Positions 30,818 to 39,027 are shown, counted from the first letter of the stretch. The stretch: DNA of 45,926 bases from Geobacteraceae bacterium GWC2_53_11 (GCA_001802645.1 MGZJ01000015.1:1-45926), one strand, 5' to 3'. A program made the numbers and translations. Notes: a model not told the origin generated them from the letters alone.

Positions 30818-30851
30818 ATTCTGAACAACAAACCGTATCACCATTGATGGA
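30818..30851 (+). pseudogene. Remnant of a second rlmH 3' end (right repeat copy)
   Basis: Reads in frame as I-L-N-N-K-P-Y-H-H-stop, against I-L-N-N-E-P-Y-H-H-stop for the intact rlmH end. Upstream of these codons there is no further similarity (an in-frame stop occurs at 30806). Three of the four base differences keep the amino acid or stop. It therefore looks like the displaced end of another functional rlmH allele rather than a randomly decayed copy. The siaA-like start codon at 30851 abuts it. Confidence 0.75.
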
Positions 30852-32836
30852 TGTCAGCCATGCAGCTTCATAGTCTCAAACCGAAATTCATCCTTGTCAT
30901 AGTTATACTCTCCCTGGTCGTAGGCCTGGCGACACTCTCCACGTTTTACCTCAGCTCCAACCGTATTATCAAAGGGTTTGCGCTGCGCTTTGCCACCAAG
31001 GAAGCGCTGCTGGAAAAGAACAAGATCATGTCGCTCATCGACCGGGAAGTCGTGCTGGCCCGGAAGATGGCGGATGATGCTTCTCTCTGGCGCTGGGCGG
31101 TGCATGAGGATCGTCCGGAGTTCAAACTTGAGGCCTTTGAGGAGCTGGAGAGCTATCGCAGGCTGTTCCGAGATAAAAGCTTCTTTATTGCCCTGGCCGG
31201 TTCGGGGCACTATTATGTGTACAATCGCGACCAAGGGCATGAACGGGTGGAGATGTCGGTCCTGTCGCCCGCCAACCCCTCTGACAAGTGGTTTTACGAT
31301 GCGTTACGCGCTCAGGATGACTATGCTCTGAATCTGGATTACAACGCCATCCTGAAGCAGAGCAAGGTTTGGATCAACGTGGTCATGAAAGGGAAACAGG
31401 GTGAGAAAACCGGCGTCTGTGGCAGCGGCATCACCATTACCGATTTCCTCAACGAAATAGTCTTTTCCCATGAAAAGGGGCTCTCGACCATGCTGGTCGA
31501 TCAGGCCGGAATCATCCAGGCGCATGAAGACCGTGCCATTGTCGAGCACAACGCGGCTGCCCGAAGCAACGATAAAAAAATTACCCTCTTCAGTCTCATG
31601 GATCTTCCGGACGAGCGGGAACATCTGAAACAGGCCATCAGTGACCTGAAGACCGGCAAAAGCGAGGTGGCGGCTTTTCCGGTGCAGGTTGGCGGCAAGG
31701 TTTATCTGGCCGCTGTCTCACATTTACAGGGGGTCGGCTGGTTTAACGTGGTTCTGGTTGATGTTTCCCAGGTCATCAGCATGCGGGCTTTTCTGCCGAT
31801 CATTGCCATCATGCTGCTTTCGTTTGTTCTGATCATTGCCACGCTGGCTCTGCTGATGAACCGGATGGTGCTGGTGCCGCTTACCCGGCTGACAGCCGCC
31901 TCCCGGGAGGTCGCCGGAGGGCGCTACGACATTGCTATTCCGGTGACCGGCAGGGACGAACTGGGGGAATTGAGCGGCTCATTCAATCGGATGACCGCCA
32001 TGATCCTTGACCATACCACCAATCTGGAGATTAAGGTCAAAGAGCGGACCGACCAGCTTTCCAGCGCCAACCGGATGCTGGAGGAGTCGCGGAACCGGAT
32101 CATGGAAAGCATCAGATACGCCCGCATCATCCAGAGTTCGATCCTTCCCGATGAAGAGCTGTGCCGCAGCTGTCTCGGCGATAATTTTGTCATCTACCGT
32201 CCCAAAGAGCTTGTGGGGGGCGATTTTTACTACCTGCGCCGCTTTCCGGGGCATTTTCTGCTGGCGGTGATCGACTGCACCGGGCACGGTGTTCCGGGCG
32301 CGTTTATGACCATGACGGTCAACGCGGTGCTCAATCATGTGGTTGACATGGTCTGCAATGATGATCCTGCACGGATTCTGGCCGAGCTCAACCGGGTTTT
32401 GCGCCGGAATCTGAACTTCCGGGAAGTGGATGCCGGACTCGATATTGCGCTCTGCCTGGTTGACCGGAGCGCCGGACGCCTTGTCTTTGCCGGTGCCGGT
32501 CTGTCGCTCTACCTGGCGTCATCCGGAGAAGTACGGGAGATCAGGGGAGACCTCCAGCGGGTTGGCTACAAGGGGTCGCGATTGGATTATACCTATCAAA
32601 ACCATATTCTGACTATTACAGCGGGGGACGGCTGCTATCTCACCAGTGACGGCCTGCTGGATCTGCCGGGAGGGGACAAAGGGTTTGGCTTCGGTTCGGA
32701 GCGCTTTCGAAACCTGCTGACAAGCGGGGGAGATACTATGCAAGCCCGGGCAGAAGTCATCACGCAGGCGCTCTCCGATTATCAGGGTGATTTCTCCCCG
32801 CGCGACGATATGACGCTGGTCGGTTTTCGTTTGTAA
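30851..32836 (+). CDS. SiaA-like receptor: dCache-HAMP-PP2C (SpoIIE) phosphatase
   Basis: 661 residues. A transmembrane helix at about 12-34, an extracytoplasmic dCache-type sensor domain (about 40-310, with WFYDALRAQDDYALNLDYN), a second membrane helix (313-336), HAMP (337-390), a short coiled coil, then a PP2C/SpoIIE domain (425-660). That domain has the metal-site motifs VGGDF (455-459) and DCTGHGVPGA (475-484). The architecture and the three following genes match SiaA of the P. aeruginosa siaABCD operon, which dephosphorylates SiaC in response to an outside signal. The ligand here is unknown. An ATG at 30860 is an alternative start. Confidence 0.85.
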   Translation: MSAMQLHSLKPKFILVIVILSLVVGLATLSTFYLSSNRIIKGFALRFATKEALLEKNKIMSLIDREVVLARKMADDASLWRWAVHEDRPEFKLEAFEELESYRRLFRDKSFFIALAGSGHYYVYNRDQGHERVEMSVLSPANPSDKWFYDALRAQDDYALNLDYNAILKQSKVWINVVMKGKQGEKTGVCGSGITITDFLNEIVFSHEKGLSTMLVDQAGIIQAHEDRAIVEHNAAARSNDKKITLFSLMDLPDEREHLKQAISDLKTGKSEVAAFPVQVGGKVYLAAVSHLQGVGWFNVVLVDVSQVISMRAFLPIIAIMLLSFVLIIATLALLMNRMVLVPLTRLTAASREVAGGRYDIAIPVTGRDELGELSGSFNRMTAMILDHTTNLEIKVKERTDQLSSANRMLEESRNRIMESIRYARIIQSSILPDEELCRSCLGDNFVIYRPKELVGGDFYYLRRFPGHFLLAVIDCTGHGVPGAFMTMTVNAVLNHVVDMVCNDDPARILAELNRVLRRNLNFREVDAGLDIALCLVDRSAGRLVFAGAGLSLYLASSGEVREIRGDLQRVGYKGSRLDYTYQNHILTITAGDGCYLTSDGLLDLPGGDKGFGFGSERFRNLLTSGGDTMQARAEVITQALSDYQGDFSPRDDMTLVGFRL

Positions 32837-32867
32837 AAAAACAGGTATACTTAGACGGGAGGCAGTA

Positions 32868-33407
32868 ATGGATCTATTCCAGCTTAGAGAGCAGTTCTCC
32901 AAAGACGGCATCATGATGTGTTTCAACGGCCCTTTTTCCCACAGCATTATCGAGGAGATGGGAACCGCCATCAAGAATCATCTGGCCAATGAAAACATTG
33001 CCAGGGTGGCGGTACAGGATGTCTTTGCCGCGTATATTGAGATGACCCAGAATGCCCGTAACTATCTGACCAGGCGTGAGATTCCCACCGGTGATACCGG
33101 CTCCGCCACTATCATGATCGCCAAAAAAGACGATGTCTACGTGGTTACCTCCGGCAATGTGGTACTTCGGGAGGATATCGCGGAACTCACCTCCCGTGTT
33201 GACGGCATCAATGCTCTCGATCCGGACAGTTTGAAGAAAGAGATCCGTCGCCAGCTGCGCAGCGAACTCCAGCCGGGTGCGCTCGGGGCAGGTATCGGCT
33301 TGATGGAAATGGCAAAACGGTCAGGCTCCGGACTCGAATATTCCATTCGCGACATCGATGACCGGTTCTCCTTTTTTACGCTCAGGGTGCAGATACCGCA
33401 GGTCTAA
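32868..33407 (+). CDS. SiaB-like HATPase-fold protein kinase
   Basis: 179 residues, cytoplasmic, with GGAGG 7 bases before the ATG. It is a minimal GHKL-type ATPase: N-box-like YIEMTQNARNYL (Asn62) and a glycine-rich lid GALGAGIGLMEMAKRSG (137-153). SiaB-family proteins phosphorylate the SiaC partner, opposing SiaA. The gene lies 31 bp after the phosphatase and 56 bp before the SiaC-like gene. Anti-sigma-type serine kinases share this fold, but the neighbourhood makes SiaB more likely. Confidence 0.82.
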   Translation: MDLFQLREQFSKDGIMMCFNGPFSHSIIEEMGTAIKNHLANENIARVAVQDVFAAYIEMTQNARNYLTRREIPTGDTGSATIMIAKKDDVYVVTSGNVVLREDIAELTSRVDGINALDPDSLKKEIRRQLRSELQPGALGAGIGLMEMAKRSGSGLEYSIRDIDDRFSFFTLRVQIPQV

Positions 33408-33463
33408 GGACACCGAAATCCCATAACGCATAGAGCCGCGATACAGGGCCAGGAGGAACAGTG

Positions 33464-33847
33464 ATGCGTACGCTTGATATAGTGCAATCCCAGTCAACAC
33501 CACAGATCAGATATGACCACCAGGAACATGTTTTGAGAATTTCCGGTGAATCATATCCGGAGAATTCATTTGAGTTTTATGCCCCGGTAACCGCCTGGGT
33601 TAAGGAACACCTGGCGGAGGAGAACCGCCTGCGGCTGGATATCGACGTCAGCTATATGAACAGCAGCAGCACCAAGTGCATGCTGGATCTGCTGGATATA
33701 CTGGAAGAAGCACATCAGAAGGGGGGAGCCATCGACATCATCTGGCGCTACGACAAGGATAATCCACGCTCCCTGGATCTGGCCGAAGAATTCAAGGAAG
33801 AAGTTTCATGTACGTTTTCGATTGTAACCTTGGATCAGTCACGCTGA
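33464..33847 (+). CDS. SiaC-like regulatory phosphoprotein (DUF1987)
   Basis: 127 residues from the ATG at 33464, which has AGGAGG 7 bases upstream; a GTG 3 bases earlier is possible. The sequence ISGESYPENSFEFYAPVTAWV and the helix-start MNSSSTKCMLDLLDILE are the DUF1987/SiaC signature. Thr70 in SSST is at the position of the phosphorylated Thr68 of P. aeruginosa SiaC. In that system unphosphorylated SiaC binds and activates the diguanylate cyclase SiaD. The fold is like an anti-sigma-factor antagonist. Its stop (TGA) overlaps the start of the next gene by one base. Confidence 0.86.
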   Translation: MRTLDIVQSQSTPQIRYDHQEHVLRISGESYPENSFEFYAPVTAWVKEHLAEENRLRLDIDVSYMNSSSTKCMLDLLDILEEAHQKGGAIDIIWRYDKDNPRSLDLAEEFKEEVSCTFSIVTLDQSR

Positions 33848-34989
33848 TGGCACGCCGAAAACCGCTCATGGATGATGAAGCCCTGGTCAGGGCCGGCCAG
33901 GTTCTGGCGGATCCAGCAGCTCCGTCGCTGGATCTTGCCCGGGAATATGCCGCATTAGCGGCTGAATATCGCAAGCAGCAGCGCAAGCTTCACAAAACTC
34001 TGACTATCAGCGACTCTTATCAGGCGCGACTGAAGGATACGATGAAGCTGCTGGAAGATACCACGGCAAAGTACCGTCAGCTGAAGGAAGTGGCCCTGCC
34101 GATCTGCATGTACTGCAAAAAGGTTCGTGCCGACAACAATTATTGGCAGAAGCTGGAAACTTATTTCGGCACCCATGCCGACATCATGTTCAGCCATGGC
34201 ATCTGTCCGGATTGCATCGAAACCGCCTGCAGTCATATGGGCATCTCGCGGGACAGGCTGAAGCTGCCGGAAACTCCACCAGCGGCGCGGCGCGTCAAGG
34301 GGCCGGCTGATGACGCTGCTGTGGTAGAAATGCGGACCCTGCACAGCCGCGCTGTGACAGATGGGAATCCGCTGGCGCCCGAACTGGAACAGATAATTTC
34401 CCGGTACGCCAAACTTCAGAGCCGCTTTACCAAAACCATGTCCATCAGCGATGGCTATCAATCGCAACTGATGGACTTCAAGGCCCGTCTGGAAATTGTG
34501 GCCCGCACCGATCTGCTTACCGGTCTGGCCAATCGCTGGGAGATCATGGCCCGTCTGGAATCGGAGCAGAGCCGTACCAAGAGGTACGGCACGACCTTTT
34601 CGCTGCTCATCTGCGACCTGGATTATTTCAAGGAGATTAACGATACCTTTGGTCACTGTGCCGGTGACAAGATGCTCAAAGCGATTGCCGATTTGCTGCG
34701 CAGCGCGCTTCGCAGCGAGGATTTCTGCGGACGGTGGGGTGGGGAAGAGTTTTTGATCATGCTCCCGGAGACCGGGCGGGAACAGGCAAGTCTGGTGGCG
34801 GAAAAGCTTCTCTCTGCCGTACGGGATATTCGTGTGCCGTGGGAGGAACAGGTGATCTCAGTCACCATGAGTGCCGGCGTTGGCGAGTTCAGGCAGGGAA
34901 TGAGTCTCGACCAGTGCATCAAGCTGGTGGATGACGCACTCTACACAGCCAAAAACAGCGGCCGGGACCGCTATCTGCTGGCAGCGTGA
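33847..34989 (+). CDS. SiaD-like diguanylate cyclase with duplicated stalk motif and zinc-ribbon-like insert
   Basis: 380 residues, no membrane segment. The GGDEF domain (about 215-378) has GGEEF at 298-302 and an inhibitory-site RSED (289-292), so it should make c-di-GMP and be product-inhibited. Upstream are two copies of a helical motif, KLHKTLTISDSYQ (47-59) and RFTKTMSISDGYQ (193-205). Between them lies a Cys4 segment, PICMYC and HGICPDC (Cys87, 90, 120, 123), resembling the small zinc-ribbon-like tails seen on PAS kinases. In P. aeruginosa SiaC acts on the N-terminal stalk of SiaD, so these helices are the likely docking site. An in-frame ATG at 33808, within the previous gene, has a better ribosome site, so the start is not certain. 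Confidence 0.83.
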   Translation: MARRKPLMDDEALVRAGQVLADPAAPSLDLAREYAALAAEYRKQQRKLHKTLTISDSYQARLKDTMKLLEDTTAKYRQLKEVALPICMYCKKVRADNNYWQKLETYFGTHADIMFSHGICPDCIETACSHMGISRDRLKLPETPPAARRVKGPADDAAVVEMRTLHSRAVTDGNPLAPELEQIISRYAKLQSRFTKTMSISDGYQSQLMDFKARLEIVARTDLLTGLANRWEIMARLESEQSRTKRYGTTFSLLICDLDYFKEINDTFGHCAGDKMLKAIADLLRSALRSEDFCGRWGGEEFLIMLPETGREQASLVAEKLLSAVRDIRVPWEEQVISVTMSAGVGEFRQGMSLDQCIKLVDDALYTAKNSGRDRYLLAA

Positions 34990-35990
34990 CGAACTCTATG
35001 AGTATAAGAAAGACGGTACTGTCACCCCCCAAAACACCCGCGTCAGACAGCATTCTGACCCATGCCGAGCATATTCTGGCCACCGGGGATATCTCTCCTG
35101 ATGACCTGCGAGCTGAATACGCCGCATTGGCAGCGAGTTACCGTGCGCTATTGCGCAAGCTCAACAAGACGCTGGTAATCAGCGACAGCTACCAGTCCCA
35201 GATGCTTGAGCTGAACTCAAGCTTGAATCAGAAGGTGGAGGAAGAAACCGAAAAGCGCCTTTCCCATGAGCGCATGCTGGCCCAGCATACCAAGCTGGCG
35301 GCTATGGGAGAGATGATCGGCGCCATAGCACATCAGTGGCGTCAACCACTTTCAACGGTGGGTGTCATCATCCAGAACCTCAGGGAGGCCCGCCGCGCCG
35401 GCCTGCTTGATGATGACTTTATGGACAGATCGGTTGGCGATGCCATGGCCCAGATTCATCAGATGTCCGAAACCATCGACACCTTCCACGGCTTTTTCCG
35501 TCCCGCCAAGCAGCGCGCGATGTTCAGCATTTCCGCTCAGATCGCCGAAGCGGTCGCCCTGATCCAGGAACATCTGGTCTCCGGCAGCATTGCACTTGAA
35601 CCCCCGCAACCGGTACGCAACGACAGCATCTTCGGGCTTCCCAACGAATTCACCCAAACCGTGCTCAACCTGTTGTCCAACAGCCGGGATGCCATCCTGG
35701 AGCGGTGTGCTGCCGAGGGAGCAGAGGCGGCCGGCCGGATCAATATTTCCGTCCTCCCCGGTGAGCAGCATATTGTCGTCGAGGTCTGCGATGACGGATG
35801 CGGTATACCAGCGGAGGTTGCCGGTCACCTTTTCGAACCGTACTTCACCACCAAAGAGGAGGGGAAGGGGATCGGGATCGGTTTGTACATGTCCCGGATG
35901 ATCGTTGAGGAGAGCATGGGAGGGCGCCTGAGTTTTTCCAGCACTCCCGGTGCTACCACGTTCCGGATGGAGCTGCCCCGGAACATTTAG
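34986..35990 (+). CDS. Soluble histidine kinase sharing the SiaD-type stalk motif
   Basis: 334 residues from a GTG overlapping the cyclase stop (GTGA); an ATG at 34998 is the alternative. No membrane helix and no recognisable sensory domain. Residues 43-71 (EYAALAASYRALLRKLNKTLVISDSYQ, split here as EYAALA then KLNKTLVISDSYQ) repeat the stalk motif of the upstream cyclase. A coiled coil leads to the dimerisation helix with His116 in GAIAHQWRQPLS. The ATPase domain has NLLSNSRDA, DDGCGIP, FEPYFTTK and GIGIGLYMSRMIVE. No response regulator gene is adjacent, so its output partner is unknown. Its place in the operon and the shared motif suggest control by the same SiaC-like protein. Confidence 0.85.
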   Translation: MTNSMSIRKTVLSPPKTPASDSILTHAEHILATGDISPDDLRAEYAALAASYRALLRKLNKTLVISDSYQSQMLELNSSLNQKVEEETEKRLSHERMLAQHTKLAAMGEMIGAIAHQWRQPLSTVGVIIQNLREARRAGLLDDDFMDRSVGDAMAQIHQMSETIDTFHGFFRPAKQRAMFSISAQIAEAVALIQEHLVSGSIALEPPQPVRNDSIFGLPNEFTQTVLNLLSNSRDAILERCAAEGAEAAGRINISVLPGEQHIVVEVCDDGCGIPAEVAGHLFEPYFTTKEEGKGIGIGLYMSRMIVEESMGGRLSFSSTPGATTFRMELPRNI

Positions 35991-36037
35991 TAAGTATGTA
36001 ATAAAATTAGCTGATTACTACGGATCTAACGCGATTC

Positions 36038-36161
36038 CCTTCTCCCTGAGTACCCTCTGGGGCATAAAGGAGAAGGTGGCCGAAGGCCGGATGAGGGGGC
36101 AGCAGTGCCCTATATACCAACGTTTCCCCCTCACCCTAGCCCTCTCCCTCAGGGAGAGGGG
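36038..36161. repeat. Composite intergenic inverted-repeat element
   Basis: CCTTCTCC (36038-36045) pairs with GGAGAAGG (36069-36076); GGCC-GAA-GGCC follows at 36078-36088. The second half carries CCCCCTCACCCTAGCCC and the hairpin CCCTCTCCC/GGGAGAGGG. These blocks match, from memory, a widespread proteobacterial intergenic repeat of the type CCCTCACCC...CTCTCCC. It fills the 239-bp gap between the histidine kinase and gpmI. Confidence 0.6.
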
Positions 36162-36172
36162 ATTGTTTTTTT
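36140..36172 (+). terminator. Rho-independent terminator after the sia-like operon
   Basis: A 9-bp perfect stem CCCTCTCCC (36140-36148) / GGGAGAGGG (36152-36160) with a 3-base loop is followed by GATTG and a run of seven T (36166-36172). It sits at the end of the intergenic repeat, 150 bp after the kinase stop codon. Confidence 0.7.
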
Positions 36173-36229
36173 GCCATAGCGGGAGATTCATGCTACTCAG
36201 GTAAAATTATCTCCTAAAGGAAAATTCCC

Positions 36230-37750
36230 ATGAAAAAACCGCTCCTGCTGATGATTCTTGACGGCTGGGGGATCAACCCCAATCCTGCCCATAATGCCGT
36301 TGCCCTGGCCAACACGCCCAACCTGACCGGCTATCTGAACGACTATCCGCATACCCGGATCCTGACTTCCGGCATGGCGGTCGGCCTTCCGGATGGCCAG
36401 ATGGGGAACTCCGAAGTTGGGCACCTCAATCTGGGGGCCGGGCGGGTGGTGTATCAGGAGCTGACCCGCGTCACCAAGTCCATTCTGGATGGCGACTTTT
36501 TTACCAACCCGACCCTGCTTGATTGTATCGCCAAGGTCAAGGCGGCTGGCGGCAGGCTGCATCTGTCCGGACTCCTCTCCGACGGCGGGGGGCATTCCCA
36601 CAACACGCACCTCTATGCTTTTCTAGAACTGGCCAAACGCGAGGGATTGAAAGATGTCTTCATCCACTGCTTGTTGGATGGCCGTGATACGCCCCCCCAG
36701 AGCGGCATCGACTATCTGGCGCAGCTGGAAGCAGAGATTGCCCGCATCGGCGTCGGCACAATTGCAACGGTCATGGGACGTTATTACGCAATGGACCGCG
36801 ACAACCGCTGGGATCGGGTCGAAAAGGCCTACAATGCCATCGTCTGCGGCGACGGGGAAAAGCGTACTTCTGCGAAAGATGCGATTGAGCAGAGTTACGC
36901 CGCCGGAGTCCATGACGAATTTGTCGTACCGGTGGTGGTTGCGGAAAATGCCACGCTGGATGACGGCGACGGTTTCATCTTCTTCAACTTCCGCTCCGAC
37001 CGGGCCCGCGAGATTACCAGGGCCATTGCTCTGGATGATTTCAGCGGCTTTGAACGCCGCAAACGAACAAAGCTGGCAGGGTATGTCTGCCTGACCGAAT
37101 ACGATGCCACCTTCGGTCTGCCGATTGCGTTCGGCGCAACTGAGCTGACCAATATCCTGGGTGGCGTACTGGCTGCTGCTGGACTGAAACAGCTGCGCAT
37201 TGCCGAAACCGAGAAATATGCCCACGTCACCTTCTTCTTCAACGGCGGTGTGGAAACACCTTTTTCAGGCGAAGATCGTGCCCTGATCCCGTCACCGAAA
37301 GAGGTCGCCACCTACGACCAGAAGCCGGAGATGAGTGCGGGGTTGGTAACCGACGAACTGCTGGCCCGGATCGACAGCGGTGTGTACGACGTGATCATCC
37401 TCAACTTTGCCAACTGCGACATGGTCGGTCACACGGGCATCGAAGCGGCAGCGATCAAGGCGGTTGAAACGGTGGATGCCTGCGCCGGACGGGTGGTTGC
37501 CAAGGTGCGGGAAAAAGGGGGCGCGGTGCTGATCACCGCCGACCACGGCAACGCCGAGCAGATGCAGGACGACAACGGCGAACCGTTCACCGCCCATACC
37601 ACCAACCCGGTCCGGCTGATTCTGGTGGATGACAGCCGCAAGGGTGCCAAATTGCGCGAAGGGGGCCGTCTGGCCGACGTGGCGCCGACCATGCTCAGGA
37701 TGCTGGGGATTGCCCAGCCGTCGGAGATGACGGGGGAGAGTCTGGTGTGA
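36230..37750 (+). CDS. gpmI: 2,3-bisphosphoglycerate-independent phosphoglycerate mutase
   Basis: Interconverts 3- and 2-phosphoglycerate in glycolysis and gluconeogenesis with two Mn ions. 506 residues, the normal length. It starts [13 protein letters not shown] (metal ligand Asp11) and has [15 protein letters not shown] with the phosphorylated Ser61. Other family blocks are [33 protein letters not shown] and [17 protein letters not shown] precedes the ATG. It appears to be a single-gene unit bounded by terminators. Confidence 0.98.
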   Translation: MKKPLLLMILDGWGINPNPAHNAVALANTPNLTGYLNDYPHTRILTSGMAVGLPDGQMGNSEVGHLNLGAGRVVYQELTRVTKSILDGDFFTNPTLLDCIAKVKAAGGRLHLSGLLSDGGGHSHNTHLYAFLELAKREGLKDVFIHCLLDGRDTPPQSGIDYLAQLEAEIARIGVGTIATVMGRYYAMDRDNRWDRVEKAYNAIVCGDGEKRTSAKDAIEQSYAAGVHDEFVVPVVVAENATLDDGDGFIFFNFRSDRAREITRAIALDDFSGFERRKRTKLAGYVCLTEYDATFGLPIAFGATELTNILGGVLAAAGLKQLRIAETEKYAHVTFFFNGGVETPFSGEDRALIPSPKEVATYDQKPEMSAGLVTDELLARIDSGVYDVIILNFANCDMVGHTGIEAAAIKAVETVDACAGRVVAKVREKGGAVLITADHGNAEQMQDDNGEPFTAHTTNPVRLILVDDSRKGAKLREGGRLADVAPTMLRMLGIAQPSEMTGESLV

Positions 37751-37783
37751 TGGTGGTAGCTTAATTTTGTAAAATCATTTGCC

Positions 37784-37870
37784 CGCGGAGACGCGGAGAA
37801 CGCGGAGCAAAATCAGATAACGTAATTGACGTAACTTGTTGAATTTCTCCGCGAACTCCGCGTCTCCGCG
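37784..37870. repeat. Long inverted repeat (CGCGGAG type) after gpmI
   Basis: 25-base arms at 37784-37808 and 37846-37870 are complementary at 22 of 25 positions and built of CGCGGAGA units; the 37-base spacer is AT-rich. From memory this TCTCCGCG-type palindrome is dispersed in many proteobacterial genomes. The transcript would form a strong hairpin. Confidence 0.75.
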
Positions 37871-37894
37871 TGAGTAACCGCCGTTTTCTGGTTT

Positions 37895-37938
37895 AAAGCC
37901 GTCCGGTTCAGCGTCTGTCTGATCGGGCGGCTTTTGTT
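37895..37938 (+). terminator. Rho-independent terminator of gpmI
   Basis: AAAGCCGTCC (37895-37904) pairs with GGGCGGCTTT (37925-37934), 10 bp with one G-U, followed by TTGTTT. It lies after the CGCGGAG inverted repeat and about 95 bp before the carbonic anhydrase start. Nothing else is recognised in 37939-38031. Confidence 0.7.
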
Positions 37939-38031
37939 TGAGTGATACCGGTACAAAATCGATTGCAATCAAAAGGCCGGTTCAGGTATGACTATGAGCG
38001 TGGGTTTGCTACGAAAATGGGGGGGTAAACG

Positions 38032-38985
38032 GTGAGAGTTCTGAAACATATCATGGCGGCAGCAATTATCGTGGTAACTGCAACGGTTCTGGCAGGAGCA
38101 TCTGAAACACCCAAAGAACACGAGAAGGCTCAAACAGATGCCGATCAGGTGGCGGCCCCGGCGGAACCGGCTCAACCGAAGAGCAAAAGGAAGGGTGGTA
38201 AAAAACCTATTGCTGAACATGCCCGCGATGTTGCCCCTATTAATACAGACGCGACCGTAGAGCGGATCATCGGGAAGGACCAGGAGTCTGCTCCGAAGAA
38301 AAAGAAGACTTCACACAAGAAAAAGAAAGCGTCCCACGCTACAGAAGCGCACGCAGCTGATTCCCACAGCACAGCAATTCCTGTTGATGCGGAAGAGGCG
38401 GTAAAGCGGCTGCTTGAGGGAAACCGGCGCTACATTGCGGGAAAGAATTCATCAAGCCATCGTACTGCACAGCGTCGCGCTGAAGTTGCCAAGGGGCAGC
38501 ACCCGTTTGCCGTTATTGTCGGTTGTTCCGATTCGCGCGTGCCGCCTGAAATCCTTTTTGACCAGGGAATGGGCGACCTGTTCGTGGTACGGAGCGCCGG
38601 CAATGTTATTGATGATATCGCCATCGGGAGCATCGAGTATGCCGTCGAACATCTCGGCGTGCAGCTGGTCATGGTGCTTGGTCATGAACGGTGCGGAGCC
38701 GTTGATGCGACCCTGAAGGGGGGAGCGGTTGGCGGTAAGCTGAAATCGGTTGTTGATGCAATCAAACCGGCAGTGGAAAAGGCAAAAGCCAAAGCTGAAA
38801 CATCTCCCAGATGTGACCTGCTCTGCTCATCGGTTAAAAGCAATGCGCGCATGGTGGCTGAGAAGTTACGAAAAGCCAGCCCGGTACTTACCGATCCGGT
38901 AGAAAACGGCTTGCTGCGGGTGATCGGCGCGTATTATGAATTGGACAGCGGATTGGTGTCGCTTACCTATAAACCGGTTTTGTGA
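38032..38985 (+). CDS. Secreted beta-carbonic anhydrase with Lys/His-rich linker
   Basis: 317 residues, GTG start with a G-rich ribosome site. Residues 1-24 form a signal peptide (HIMAAAIIVVTATVLAGA), so the enzyme is probably periplasmic. Residues 25-118 are low-complexity and strongly basic with several His (KKKKTSHKKKKASH). The beta-class catalytic domain (about 119-317) has zinc ligands Cys165, His218 and Cys221 with Asp167-Arg169 (VGCSDSRVPPE, LGHERCGAVDA). It hydrates CO2 to bicarbonate. Most beta-class enzymes are cytoplasmic; export and the charged linker are the unusual features. Confidence 0.88.
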   Translation: MRVLKHIMAAAIIVVTATVLAGASETPKEHEKAQTDADQVAAPAEPAQPKSKRKGGKKPIAEHARDVAPINTDATVERIIGKDQESAPKKKKTSHKKKKASHATEAHAADSHSTAIPVDAEEAVKRLLEGNRRYIAGKNSSSHRTAQRRAEVAKGQHPFAVIVGCSDSRVPPEILFDQGMGDLFVVRSAGNVIDDIAIGSIEYAVEHLGVQLVMVLGHERCGAVDATLKGGAVGGKLKSVVDAIKPAVEKAKAKAETSPRCDLLCSSVKSNARMVAEKLRKASPVLTDPVENGLLRVIGAYYELDSGLVSLTYKPVL

Positions 38986-39027
38986 TCCGGAAAATAACTC
39001 CTGAATAACACCATTAATGGAGGTCCC

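Noticed and set aside
30292-30818. Minus-strand frames with GLDL repeats opposite the VEAQ repeat
   Set aside because: The repeat is a multiple of three, so every frame through it tends to stay open. The plus-strand frame has domains on both sides; the minus-strand frames do not.
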